From Mytilus trossulus (Eukaryota > Mollusca > Bivalvia > Mytilida > Mytilidae): a DNA stretch of 64,000 nt. The stretch covers positions 55,241,431-55,305,430 of the forward strand of contig NC_086381.1 in assembly GCF_036588685.1 (NCBI RefSeq), given 5' to 3'. Below, piece by piece: positions 1-11,496 of this stretch. Numbering within the stretch: position 1 is the first letter of the stretch; each line of letters opens with the position of its first letter. The notes under the pieces were generated by a model, which was not told the origin of the DNA, did no database searches, and saw only the letters and a program-made list of their open reading frames with translations. Both the position numbers and the translations under genes were made by a program.

Positions 1-75
1 CAGAATTAAAATGAAAATTGAATTCCAATTGTCTCCCCTTGAACATGTACAGAAAAATAGAATCGAATTTATAAC

Positions 76-80
76 AGTGT
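76..80. repeat. Left target-site duplication AGTGT
   Basis: AGTGT abuts the left CACGGCC terminus and is repeated at 3067-3071 immediately after the right terminus. Confidence 0.65.
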
Positions 81-1346
81 CACGGCCGACACTGAGTCTC
101 GGCTAACCGAGAGATAGGTCGGTTAATCTTTATTGAGTATGCGTCTATATCGGCGGTGGGTCTGTAAATCGGGTTGGCTGAAGTCTGTTAATCAGGTGTT
201 ATTGTGAAAATCAGTGCAAGGTCAGCATGTTTCATTGTATAACTTTTTAATTATATTTATATCATAAAAACTATTCATGTCTGACAAAATGATTTGTAGT
301 ACTGAATCCAGTGGTGTAATTATTTTTTTTCTAACTTCAATAAACGATCTATAAAATGAAAAGGCGAGTTACTCATCAGTAAATTTATACACATTTTACA
401 CACACAAAATGTACACAAAAATGACAAGTTGGTTGAGTTTACTTTCATGCAATCTTTTGAACATCGAAAAAAGACTGGCATTATGTTTGTTTACCATATT
501 AACATCAATATGTGAAAAATAAACACGAAAAACTGTATTTTGGTGACATAAATCAATTTTTGATAAAAAATATGGTCTGTTAATGGGTCGGATGTATAAA
601 ACTCGGTCTGTTAATTGGTCTGTTAAGAGTTATGAATGACATTACAAGTATAATTTAATTGCTATATGGGGTGTTATCTGAATAAAGAGATAGGCCCAAT
701 ATTAGTGGCTAGAATAAATGGAAAAACACATGAACAATGAAACATTAGTTTAGACAATGGAATCTGAAAATTGATAGAAATGATTTTAAAAAGTGTAAAA
801 TCAAAGTAATATTAATTTCATCAAAGAATGGTCGCATATATCATGTGGATTCTGTTTCATTGATATGAATGGCACCAATTTGTCATTTACATACTAGTAA
901 ACAAGTACATAAATCAGAGATAAACTTCGTAATGTTTGTTTTTTTATCAAATGAACTGAAATATGTTTATAATGCAAACAAATATAGACAAACCTTTCAA
1001 CATCAACCTTTCTCTACACCACCTTGAAGGTCATTCGATAGAAAAACAAGTACGTTTGCGGACTGCGAGTCGGCTAGATGACTTACGATATCATAGGAAT
1101 ACATCATTACTCGAAAAATAAAATTAATATTATGCATTTATTGTGATTTACTGGAATATAAAATTGTCTTGTTGTTACACATTAAATCAGCACCCAACAC
1201 TAATATAAAAAAAAACTTACTTATGTCTATTTCTTGTTTAGAACCACGGTTTAGAACTTGGTACAGACATTTCCTTAGGCGGCAGAAAATGAGAATGATG
1301 ACTCGGTACAAAGGAAAATACATACCGGAAATAAACTCCTCATAGA

Positions 1347-1500
1347 TACCAGGATTGAAATTTGATATTTGCGCCTTATATTTACGCCAGACACGCGTTT
1401 CGTCTACTAAAAACTCATCAGCGACGCTCGAAAAAAATGTTTAAAAGGCCAAAAACAAAGTTGAAAAGCATTGAGGAAATACAACTAATACCGGCGTCAC
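1347..1500 (+). repeat. Diverged Mytilus dispersed repeat (CGCGTTTCGTCTAC family)
   Basis: This contains TACCAGGATTG, CGCCAGACACGCGTTTCGTC, an ACTCATCAGCGACGCTC segment and AAGCATTGAGGA in the same order as the better copies at 15385-16300. It lies within the 81-3066 element, so it inserted into that element or was carried by it. Confidence 0.75.
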
Positions 1501-1689
1501 ACATTAGCGTATAGCTCCGGCGTGTTAAAAATCATTTACGCTGCCAATATGCTTTAAGCGTGTATTGGGCGTATACTAGAAGCGTACATAAGGCTAAGCA
1601 TTTATCCGGCGTTCAAGAAACGTATGTTTGCGTATGTTGTATGTTTTTTATGCTGCATAAAAATTTCCTCGGGTTGTAGCGTTCATCAA

Positions 1690-2045
1690 GCGTATTTACT
1701 TTCCTTCAGTGGCTAGCAGTATAGGGGAGGGTTGATATCTCATAAACATATTAATCCCCTCCGCATTTTTGCGCCTGTCCTAAGTCAGGAGCCTCTGGCC
1801 TTTGTTAGTCTTATATGATTTTTAATTTTATTTTCTTGTGTATAATTCGGAGTTTATTATGACGTCCATTATCACTGTACTAGTATGCATATTTTTTACG
1901 GGGCCAGCTGAAGGACGCCTACGGGTGCGGGAGTTTCTCTCTACATTGAAGACACATTGGTGGCCTTTGTCTGTTGCCTGTTCTGTGGTCGGGTTGTTAT
2001 CGCTTTGACACATTCCCCATTTCCTATCTCAATTTTACCTTTGTA
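1690..2045 (+). repeat. Mytilus dispersed repeat (GCGCCTGTCC...CACATTCCCC family)
   Basis: Landmarks in order are TTTTGCGCCTGTCC, AGCCTCTGGCC, GGGTGCGGGAGTTTCT, CGGGTTGTTATCGC and GACACATTCCCCATTTCC. A second plus-strand copy is at 22185-22505, and reverse-strand pieces are at 4215-4290, 48875-48966 and 52735-52865. I recognise this as an abundant Mytilus sequence often found in transcript UTRs. I do not know its element class. The open frame over it is not evidence of a gene. Confidence 0.75.
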
Positions 2046-3071
2046 TTTTGACGTACTTCAAACTTATGCAACGCGCTTTGAACGATTGCTAAGCGTTCCT
2101 ATATATTGCGTGCAACTAACGTATACCGACTTTGTCAGTTTTCTCTTTACGTTTGGTGCACGCTGGTCTAAGGTAATCTATTCCTAAGGTGAAAAAGCCT
2201 TAGTATTCCAAAGAAAACGCATGGCATTTAACCAGCTGAATTGCAACACATGACAGATTCATAGATGTTACAGACTTTGAACAGACAAAAAAATAAGGCT
2301 GATTGATAACTTGGCGTAAATAACAAATCCATGCGAATTCGAGCGGCCAATCAGTCCATATAACGCTAATTTAAAGTGACAAACCCTTTTAATGAAATGT
2401 AGAGAAAGAAAAAATTAAAATAAAAGTGCTCTTTCTATAAAGGTACTGTTGCACCGTATTGTAATTTTTTCGTCATAAGTACATCTCATTTTTTTCAATG
2501 TGAAAATATAAACTCAAGGTAGTAAGACTATTGTCGTGGCTAAATAACTCTTAACTGACACGATTTAAATTGTCCAACCCATTAACAGACTGTATTCCCC
2601 TAATATTCATTAAAATGTGGTATAACTCAACTTATATAACAATTATGAAATATTTATCAATGACAATTGATTTTTTAGAACCAAAGTACTACTTTGTGTC
2701 CTTTAAATCATATATAAAAATGGTTTTTGGCCTTTTATCTAAAATATTGCTATGCGTACAATCATAAAAACCACATACTTGCGCGACGCCTTTTCGTTTT
2801 ACTTAAAATTGCGCAGGCTATGCATATTTTTTAACGGTGGAAAATGTTCTATGATAGATATCATTTTGTCAGACACTTTTCTTTTTTTGATGTGATTCTC
2901 ATAATGTGCCAAAATATCTGTATATTTAACAGAGTTTAACATTAAATTGTGAGTTTTACTCTTAACAGACTTTAGCCAACCCGATTAACAGACCCACCGC
3001 CGATATAGCCGCATACTCAATATTGATTAACCGACCTATCTCTCGGTTAGCCGAGTGTCGGCCGTGAGTGT

Positions 3072-4214
3072 GGCTGTGGACATTGATTGGCGCACTTTAA
3101 TCTCCCATTGACTGGCACAGATTTGGTGAACGTTCGTCTATAACGCCCATAGCTCACGACGTCCTTAGTATAGACATTTAAACTGTGGGGTCACCAAAGG
3201 TTCTCAACGCCTAAATAAAATAATTCGAAATACTAATCAGGAATTTGTGTTTTGAAAAAAGAATGACTTACTGGCTTTAAAAATTGCAATGCATGTGTTG
3301 ATTGGTTATATTTTTCGGACGTCAAAGCTATTTAACAATTGCGATTGTCGAATAATGTCATCTTTCAACTTTTTTATCTGGTCAAAGAATTTATTTTAGA
3401 ACGAATGCATAATCCACTTTCAAAAGTTGTGCAAATACATAACATATAGACAAAATATACTTCTGCCCTATCTTTTTCGTACTTGAAAGTTATTGGATAG
3501 TAAGAAAGCTATTTGGATTAAACCTTGTAAAATTTGCATGCATTTACGGAATTGTATTGGTAAAACTGTTCTGCTATACTGCTACTACTTTGTGAAAAAC
3601 ACTTGGCAAAAGAAACGCATTCCTCTTATTTATATTCAAATCGACCCAATTTACATAGAAATGGACGACTTCGTGCATTTTGTGATCGCAAATAAAATAT
3701 GTTCCGGACCATACGCGTATGGTCCAAATACGCATACGGCCCGAACATGTACATGATATTCTGTGCGTTATAGGTCTCTATTCATTTCTTTCTTTCTTTT
3801 GTTGATGGATTGGACGTCTTTCTGTGGTGATTATTTGTGTTAAATACTTTAAACTTACTGTCAAAAATAATTTAAAACCAAGACTTGAATTAAATGTCTA
3901 AACAAACCATGATTTTTTAAACATATATCACATCCATTGAAAAGGCTAAAATTCGGTCTTTCATTTCAACTTCGTGAGTTGACTAAAGTAATATTGCGGA
4001 CCATTTTCCCATTTGTATGCGGTATTGTTTTTCTCTCGCTCAACTTCCGTGTTTGTTTTTACATGGCAAGACCTCTTGGAGCTTTCATTCTATAAAGTGT
4101 GTATTTTGCTAATGGTTGGAGGCCATACGGGGGCCTATAGTTTGCTAACGCCTGTTGGTCCCTGGAAAGAATTTGTACGATTCCCTATCACACCACAAAT
4201 TCTTTTTTTTACAT
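3072..4214. other. AT-rich intergenic sequence, no gene seen
   Basis: There is no recognisable coding exon, RNA gene or repeat family here, except for the palindrome at 3699-3749, which is listed separately. Confidence 0.5.
3699..3749. repeat. Nested palindrome around GGACCATACGCGTATGGTCC
   Basis: Positions 3706-3725 form a perfect 20-base palindrome with ACGCGT at its centre. The same arm recurs in diverged inverted form just downstream, so ATGTTCCGGACC at the start pairs with GGCCCGAACAT at the end. The segment can therefore form two alternative hairpins. It may be a small foldback repeat. Confidence 0.7.
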
Positions 4215-4290
4215 GCAGTTATATCTATGATAAGAATGAGAATTGAATTGTCACAGAGACAACAACCCAACCAAAGAGCAAAACAAGCCC
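4215..4290 (-). repeat. Fragment of the CACATTCCCC-family Mytilus repeat
   Basis: AGAGACAACAACCC followed by AAAGAGCA and a terminal AAGCC matches the reverse strand of the repeat seen at 52735-52865. Confidence 0.5.
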
Positions 4291-5885
4291 AAGACAACTT
4301 GTATTCGTATCAAGCGAATTGTTATAAAAATATTTATTTCAGGTTTATAGTATAAGGCCATACTCAAGTTGTAAATAGATCTTGTCGTCAACTTTTGCAA
4401 CCAGCTTCTATGTTTCTATAATGCAACGTTCAACTTTTTTTGGCCTCGACCTTTCCATTGGACAGACAATTTTGTTTTCGACTATTTTTAAAAGATGCTT
4501 TTATTTACAAAATCATACAGGACGCATTTTTCCTCCTAGCTGTCCCAAGTGTTGGACTTAAGAGCCAAGGCAAATTGACAAATATCTGAATGAACGGATC
4601 GATTTATGGTTTATAACAATGTTTTTTTTGTCATCTGGAACTCTTCACAACCAAAGCTCACATGGTTAGCATTGAATAAATAGAAGGTCACTCTTAAATG
4701 ATTTTGTTCTCTTAATCAATAAGATATTTTGTGAAATAACGCGGGTCCCCATTACTTAAAAGTTTGGGTTTTTTTACAATGAATAAACATTTTTTTTATC
4801 ATTATTTATTGATATCAGCTATGAACATTATCATTCTTAAAAGTGAAACTGTAGTAAGTGATGGTAAAAAAAATATTTAAAACAAATTCCTTAAATGATT
4901 TGTGAAAAGAAAGTTTCATTTTATGTATCAAAATGTGTTAACAAGTGATTATTTAAATCCCCACTTGAAGGCCTCTGATAGTGTAACCGGGGAATTGGCT
5001 ACTGATTTGAAGTTGAGAACGAGCTGCAACCCACGACCGGTTGCAGATGTTGGCGATGCCAACATAGACGATGACTAGGATCTAGTCACTTGACTGAGAA
5101 TACTCGCTTTAACTCCACTTGTAGAATTAGACACAAGTCCTATGCAGTAGTTAACAGTTTAATGATTCAGGATGGAATACATGTAGTTTTACAAAATGTT
5201 ACAAATTGATGTTCTTTTACACATTGACATATTGAGCGGATGTTGCCAGTTCGAATGCCCGACTCTCACTGAAGTTTAGAACTTCAGAAAACATATTTAA
5301 ATCAAGAATTTACATGGTGACAATTAAATAATAGAAACGAGATTACAAAATGACAATGAAATAATACGATAAGAATTAACAAAAGATTATAATATTTTCC
5401 CGCGTTTCGATCAGTATAGCGGGAAAATGTTGTATTCTCGATATGGGAATCGTCAATTTTCGGTAGGCCGAAGAAATTTAGCCAATCAGAGGACTGAGTT
5501 GTGGTCATATATAAGGTGTTTTCTGTGGTAGCTTCACTTCTAGCCGTCGTATTGACCGTGTAAACTACATTTTTTCTAAATGATGATATTTATCTGTTTG
5601 TACATTATAACAAAAATCTTGATTTTCGAAAACTGTTTTTTAAAATGACGGGGTCCGACGTTCATTATCCTGAGATAGACTCGAGCATTGATTCGGGCAC
5701 AGGTTTCCGTAATACGGTTTTTCCTGGTCGGCCTTGGCTATCAATGAGGGGTAATTTTATTAAACGTACAGTATACAATATTTTGCTGTGGTTGTACATA
5801 CTGAAATGATTGGTAAATGAAAATGCAATTTGATTACTGATTTATATGTCACGATTATAGATTTATTATACAATTATATCTGGCG
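4291..5885. other. Intergenic sequence, no gene seen
   Basis: This is AT-rich sequence with a higher-GC patch at about 4970-5110. No coding exon, RNA gene or repeat was recognised. Confidence 0.4.
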
Positions 5886-5888
5886 TCC

Positions 5889-5938
5889 ATCACGTACGAC
5901 GGGCTGTCGGCATATCACGTACGACGGGCTGTCGGCAA
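5889..5938. repeat. Two tandem copies of a 25-bp unit
   Basis: ATCACGTACGACGGGCTGTC occurs twice, 25 bases apart, with almost identical flanking bases. This is a recent small tandem duplication. Confidence 0.85.
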
Positions 5939-7084
5939 ATTTGAATTTGTGTTTGAGTTTTATTTCTTTTACTGCCATGTGTACGAAGAAGGTATTGTTG
6001 GTGTGCTGTCAATGGCAGAAAAGGGTGTCATTTGTGTGTCTGTCGTCTGTAGTATAGAGAATACTAACAAAAATCTGTCGATTGAGCTTTTAGGCTAAAT
6101 AGCGGCGTAATTGAAATGACTAGAGGATTAATTATTCTTTACGTAAGAAAACTTAAGAACTCTGTAAAGCTGTGACTTTATCTATTATTTACAAAAAGAA
6201 TTATCTTGAAACAAATTTCTGACTTTGTGAAAATATACTTGACACTTAATTATTACTTATAATACAAAAAGCTTTACAAAGAAAAATCGTTACATCATAA
6301 TGAAATTACTTTGACGGACAAATATTGCAAATAAAATGATTTCGATAAAACAATGAATAGTTTAACAATGAAATGACATTTTATGACCGTACAGTTTGTC
6401 AACGAAAGTTCAAAAGTATCATATTTCTGAAGAATACCCTTTTCACACAGTGTCAAATGAAGATGCATAATTTACACAAATTATCCCTATCACAATAGAC
6501 TGAGTGAGCATAAAATCATCGCCAACGTCAAACAAGTTATAGTAGTGGGAGATATTAGCAAGCAAAATCGAGAGAATTGTGCAAATGATGATACAAGAAT
6601 GAAAATTACCACAAAGCACCATTATTATATACTTTTTAAGAATTAACTGCTGGCCATTAAAAAAAATGATTTTTTCAAGATGGCCACGGCCATTTTCTAA
6701 AATGGCTGTTTTTTTTAGTTTGAAAAATACTGAATTTTCTGGAAAACTTTCTTTGAACTTCTTTTCAGTAAAAAAACAGTTACCAGGTTTGGTGGATACA
6801 TTCCTTACATCACATTTTTATTGAAAATGAATAGTTAACATATCCAGTATTTGTGCATGCTCTAAAATATAACAATTTTTTTTCAAAAACATTTGAACTA
6901 TTTACCATATATTTAGTGTTTTTTGATTTCTAATAATATTATGAATTGGTTAAATAACATTTTCAAGGTTATAATATACATGTGTATAATACTTTTGCGC
7001 ATGTGCAAACTATTTATAGACATCAAGAGCGATTTGTATGCACTACCGGGCAATTCTCAGGTATTCGATAGTTAAGGCGAAAAT

Positions 7085-7354
7085 GTGGTTATTCCCGGAA
7101 AAACATCATTTGCAACTGCAGATCAGCCACTTTTCGAAAGTCAATGGGAATGGCCTGATTTGTACGGAAAAGATAAGTGTAACGTCATGTTTGGTGAATT
7201 GCACATTGAAACGACTTGTTATAAAACTTTGGGTGATATATTTCGTGATAGGGGATGGTCATGTTGTCTTACTGAAGCCAATATTGCAACACAAAGAACG
7301 GTAGATTTATATTCAAATGTATCTAGAACAAGCTCATCAGACAACCGCATGTAG
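7085..7354 (+). pseudogene. Relic of a repetitive mobile-element ORF, segment 1 (LHIE motif)
   Basis: The open frame reads through SQWEWPDLYGKDKCNVMFG, GELHIETTCYKTLGDI and DRGWSCCLTEANIATQ. From memory, this matches a segment found many times in cnidarian and bivalve genomes, with the pattern W.WP..YG.DK.VVMFGGLHIE followed by L.DWL..SGW...L..A. The homologous frame starts upstream of any ATG. The family's biochemical function is unknown to me. It is placed first in the order of three relic segments inside a TIR-bounded element. Confidence 0.6.
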
Positions 7355-7504
7355 TTTGCTTGAATTGTTAATTTCAGATTATGCAAGCTAACCTCAAATA
7401 ATATAATTATGTCATCACTCTATGGCGTGATTTAAAAGACTGGTGTAAGGAAACAAAGTCATCTCGAGCACAGTCTAATTCCTGGCGTTCAATTATAAAA
7501 TAAA

Positions 7505-7840
7505 GTAAAAACACAAAAATACTGAACTCCGAGGAAAATCAAAAAAGGAAAATCAAAAATCAAAAGGTAAAATCAAAAGTCCAAACACATCAAACGAATG
7601 GATAACAACTGTCATATTCCTGACTTAGTACAGGCATTTTCTTATGTAGAACCTGGTTTTATAGCTAGCTAAACCTCTCACTTGTATGACAGTCGCATCA
7701 AATTCCATTACATTGTCAACGATGTATGAACAAAATAAACATACTCAAAGAGTAAAAATGTCAAAAACAGGGGTACAGCAGTCAATATTGTGTTATCATC
7801 TTAATATCACTATAAAAACAACAAATGTTACGAAGAAGCA
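7505..7840. repeat. Mytilus dispersed repeat (CTGACTTAGTACAGGCATTT family)
   Basis: Landmarks are AATACTGAACTCCGAGGAAA, CAAACACATCAAACGAATGG, TAACAACTGTCATATTCCTG, CTAAACCTCTCACTTGTATG and GGGGTACAGCAGTCAA. I recognise this as a very abundant Mytilus sequence. It lies between two segments of the decayed ORF, so it is an insertion into the older element. Confidence 0.8.
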
Positions 7841-8246
7841 CAACATACATCAAATTTAACATACTCATTTTGCTTTTCTTATACGACTTAATTTATCTAT
7901 TCAGTCTACACGTAAAGGATAGAAGGTTTTCATTACGGATGTAAAATTGCGCGTTTGGAAATCGCACAGGTAGACATAAAAATAATTAAGAACTTCTTTT
8001 GATTGTGGAATTATGCTCATTTCATGAGTGAGATTTCGTACTTTTCAAATAGTCCATATAAAGCATGATAGCATATTGTTTTAGGTCTTGATCGTGTGAA
8101 TTATGCTTGATCGTTGCCGACCCGTCACCGAGATACGACTTACCTTCCCGAATGATAATTTCACTGTACGTAAGACCAGCAAATTTATTTCTAATTATAC
8201 AATTGAGCAGGCACAAAACAGAATAATACCATTGTGAAGGGCGATT

Positions 8247-8400
8247 TTAGGATTAACCAAAGATCACTATCAGATAAATGGATGGTAGCTGGATCAGGAG
8301 TCAGTATACTAGAATATGAATTTGAAAGATCTAGTGGTTTGGGTCATTCTACAACAGACGAACGACATAATGACGACTCTACGAAAACACAAAAAGATTT
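8247..8400 (+). pseudogene. Relic of the repetitive ORF, segment 2 (WMVAG motif)
   Basis: The frame reads FRINQRSLSDKWMVAGSG then VSILEYEFERSSG and stops at 8406. In the family as I remember it, this corresponds to the (R/K)WMVAGPE...EFE segment, which follows segment 1 in the protein. More of the same region continues in another frame after a shift (VWKFISGRVFRLVNKHT, about 8440-8500). Confidence 0.5.
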
Positions 8401-8802
8401 CCTTTAACAGCTTTAAAGGATTTGTAAAGTGATGAACGAGTCTGGAAATTTATTTCTGGAAGAGTCTTCAGACTTGTAAACAAACATACTTCATTTAGGA
8501 AATTGTTGATTCGGAAACAGGTAAGATATGTAAATAAACTTCAAGATATTGGTCCAAACCATACGAAGATCTTTTGAAGTAAATGTTCAACCTCTTTGTC
8601 AAAAACAAAGCTAGAAAACCTTTAAAGTGATTGGGATATCTTTTCTAAACTTTTCATTTCTTGTCACAGTAGACAATTTCACTTCGAATATTTCTTTATC
8701 TATAAAAAACTTAACTGATCCTCCGTCTTTATCTCAGTATGTCACTTGAAATAGTGGTATTAAATCGTTGCAAATGGGTTTACTTGAAACATTCTGCGAT
8801 TT

Positions 8803-9680
8803 GCTGATCCAAATTCGGACGCATTTATCATTGGTGGGGTAGAAATGCTTAATTCCAGGTCACAAAGTTGGGCAAAAATATTCAGTGATTATACTAATGA
8901 TGTCATACTGCCTTATATAAAATCTTGCATCGATACATATTCAAAAGTTGACATTGTATTTAATATTTACTAAAGGTTCTTGTGGCAGATGGAAAGGTGT
9001 TGGTTCTGAAGAACAACAAGGGTTTGTAGCAGTTTTATCTGAGATGACAACGAAACGAAATTGTTCAAGTTTCTTGCTGACAAAATTGCTTCTTGAGAGA
9101 CTAATACAAATGTGTATGTTACTCATGGTGAAAATATTCGACTTTTGATGGCTTTCTGTACGTGACATATTAAATGCGTTTGACCCTTGTATAGCTGCTC
9201 TTACTTTCGTCCATGCATTCAGTGGATGTGGCACTTTGTCGTGCGAAAGACAAGAGGTCAGCTAGGCTCACAATGGATGTTTTTCCAGATGTAAATGACG
9301 TTTTTGTTTGTCTTATGTTTGAAGCGATGCGAATTGTTTACCAGGAGGCAGCGGCATTGTGATGCAATTCCGCCTACAAGAGGTTCTTTTCCAGAGCACA
9401 TCAAAAGAGAAGTATATCAAGGAGGAGTTGTTTGAGCTCAGCCTGATGTATGTATTCGACAAGTACATGTACCAAGTCATAACATTGGGATTGGATGAAA
9501 GAAAGAATCAATGACATTTGGAAACCAAAATGGACTTCTTTGTCTGCCGTTGTACCTTGTGTCAGGAAATTTTGAAATGCGAGGTTGATAAACCAGCTGT
9601 GTTGGTAAATGTAGATGCTACTGTTCTGGCCTTCCTTGTTTGGGTTTTTGTATATGCAACTATCAGATAATTATAAGATA
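8803..9680 (+). pseudogene. Relic of the repetitive ORF, segment 3 (HAFSGC and Cys-rich tail)
   Basis: Several frames together restore a familiar order of motifs. These are FSDYTNDVILPYI and YSKVDIVFNIY (8803-8970), then ETKLFKFLADKIAS followed by a stop (9048-9095), then a RDILNAFDPCIAALTF/VHAFSGCGTLSC segment (9160-9245), then MDVFPDVNDVFV (9272-9310), then DAIPPTRGSFPEHIKREVYQ (9363-9422), and finally a Cys cluster CVGKCRCYCSGLPC (9599-9640). The family normally has HAFTGCDTVS at the fourth motif. Several internal stops and frameshifts mark it as non-functional. Confidence 0.6.
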
Positions 9681-9776
9681 AGCAATCTGTCTTTCTAACC
9701 AAACTAGGCATTTCAACTTAACAAAAAGTGTTATCACTTGTTAAATTGATGGAAATAACAAAAATATTTTCAACGT

Positions 9777-10160
9777 ATTTGGCGTCATTTATTAACCGGA
9801 AGTCACTATTTTTTTCATATATGTGTTGTTTTGGCGTACTTAGGAACTACTTTTAACGTTTTATCATAATTTGCATTGGATAATACCTATAACACATCTT
9901 TCAAGGATTAACATCCTTTGTGAATTCGGTTGAAAGTATAAAAAATGATTTTTTTTTAACTTTTTTTGCTGGCATTTTGAAACCGGAAGTACCTTTAGTT
10001 TCATTAATGTGTTGTCTAGTCGTAATTAAGAACTGTCATTTATTTTTATATCAAATCTAACATTGGCTTTTACATATAAGACACCTTTCAAAGGATTAAC
10101 GAATTATTGCCTATTTGTAATGAAGCCATTTCCGAAATGTATGGTGGCCATTTTGAAAAA
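9777..10160. repeat. Three direct repeats of about 185 bp inside the element's right end
   Basis: Copies begin near 9777, 9970 and 10143. The first two share ACCGGAAGT, ATGTGTTGT, GGAACTAC/AGAACTGTC and CACCTTTCAAAGGATTAAC-like segments. The third keeps the GGCCATTTTGAAA start and merges with the right inverted repeat. Confidence 0.6.
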
Positions 10161-10380
10161 ATAAATTTTTTTTCTGGCCAGCAGCGGATTTTTTTTAAGT
10201 ACCATTTTGTCAACTGTTATACCAAATTTCATGCTTGTATCACGATTTGCACAATTATGTCCATAATATCTCCCACTATAGGTGAATCTTTCAGTATAAT
10301 TACTAACAAACGTTTTACCGTCGACCACACTGTTATGAATTTAATTCTATTGTCTAATGTCAAGAATTATATATAAAAAA

Positions 10381-10620
10381 AATAAGATGTGGTATGATTG
10401 TCAATAAGACAACTATCTACAAAAGACCAAAATGACACAAACATTAACAACTATAGGTCATCGTATGGCCTTCAACAATAAGCAAAGCCAATACCGTATA
10501 GCCAGCTATAAAAGGCCCCGATACGACAATTTAAAAATAAATAAACGAGAAAACTGACGGTCTTATAGTTTATGTAAAAAGATGAACGAAAAACAAATAT
10601 GAACAGGAACTCTATTTATA
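10381..10620. repeat. Mytilus SINE-like repeat (GTGGTATGATTGTCAAT family)
   Basis: The order GATGTGGTATGATTGTCAAT, AGACAACTATCTAC, AAAGACCAAAATGACACA, TAACAACTATAGGTCATCG, GGCCTTCAACAATA and AAAAGGCCCCGATA is that of a very abundant Mytilus repeat. Other pieces in this window are at 17810-17870, 27835-27870, 28835-28885, 51440-51550, 60425-61175 (interrupted) and 63310-63370. Confidence 0.8.
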
Positions 10621-10929
10621 TGTCTTTTACAATCCAATTAATATATTCAATTGAAGAAATAAAGTAAACTATTCTTCATATTTAAGATAGTACACAATCT
10701 TTGAATTCAAGCTTTTAAAAACTAATAAATTGTTAACTGCACATCTTAACAGTTTATCTGCAATACATGTGACTAATGGTCATGCCGGGGCAAAAAGAGT
10801 GTATTTCAATTTCCTTACATAAGGTTGGCTTTTTGTTCATCAATCCCAGGAAAAGGAAGTCAACTCTGGAGTATCAGTATGAATGTAATGGTATACACTA
10901 TGTTTTTGTCAGTATATGTAAATAAAGGC

Positions 10930-11260
10930 AACAGTATTATACCGTTCAAAACTCATAAATCCATGGACAAAAAACTAAATCGGGGTAACAAACTAAAACC
11001 GAGGGAAACGCATTAAATATAAAAGGAGAACAACGACACAACACCGAAACGCAACACACACACAAATGGACCAATTGCAAGCATCAGACAAAATCCCACG
11101 AGAATAACAAATATAACACCAAAACCAAATACATGAATTTGGGATAGACAAGTACCGTGCCACGTCTTATCTTAACATCTCAAAAGTAAGAGTTAACAAA
11201 CGACACAACGATAAAATGCAACACACATAAAACTGCAATTTGTATATTAAAGATATGAAA
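10930..11260. repeat. Mytilus dispersed repeat (AAACGCATTAAATATAAAAG family)
   Basis: Landmarks are ACCGTTCAAAACTCATAAAT, ACTAAATCGGGGTAACAAAC, GAGGGAAACGCATTAAATAT, AACAACGACACAACAC and TTGGGATAGACAAGTACCGT. A weaker echo of the AACGACACAACG segment follows at 11197. I recognise it as repetitive in Mytilus; class unknown. Confidence 0.7.
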
Positions 11261-11496
11261 ACAGGTGAACATATTTTCTTTAGAATTATTCGATAAGGCT
11301 TCTAAATTTTATGTAAAATGATTGTGGCCGGGGATACAATAAACAAGCTCCATCCGAAAATACTATACCACATGACTTCAATCAGGGACAGGGGAAATTA
11401 ACTGTTGTCCGATGAACTTGTCGTGTAAATAAAACGCAAAATAGTAATCCCCCTTTCATTGTACCGGTTGATAGGTTGATTTTACTTCTTAAGTTT

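Larger units (their letters stand above)
81..3066. mobile_element. DNA transposon-like element with long inverted repeats and 5-bp TSD
   Basis: The two ends are inverted copies of each other. The left end (81 to about 192) begins CACGGCCGACACT. The right end (about 2958 to 3066) gives the same start on the reverse strand, apart from a 6-base insertion in the left copy. The repeat continues more weakly inward for about 500 bases: TGTCTGACAAAATGAT and GTCTGTTAATGGGT occur in mirrored positions near 287/2865 and 577/2580. AGTGT at 76-80 and again at 3067-3071 fits a 5-bp target-site duplication. Subterminal sequence is rich in GGTCTGTTAAT-like direct repeats, and each end has a small CTCGG/CCGAG hairpin. 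No transposase is visible, so this is probably a non-autonomous member. Two Mytilus repeats lie inside (1347-1500 and 1690-2045). The superfamily cannot be named from this copy. Confidence 0.8.
6538..10280 (+). mobile_element. TIR-bounded element carrying a decayed repetitive ORF
   Basis: The left end (about 6538-6700) and right end (about 10130-10280) are inverted copies. Shared landmarks are GTGGGAGATATTA, AATTGTGCAAAT, GATACAAG, CTGCTGGCCA and CAAGATGGCC/CAAAATGGCC, at matching spacing over about 150 bases. Between them is a plus-strand coding relic (7085-9680) of a protein family I recognise as highly repetitive in cnidarian and mollusc genomes. The right interior has three direct repeats of about 185 bases (9777, 9970, 10143). 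A Mytilus repeat (7505-7840) sits inside the coding relic. I see no clear target-site duplication. The copy is dead: stops and frameshifts break the ORF. Confidence 0.7.
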
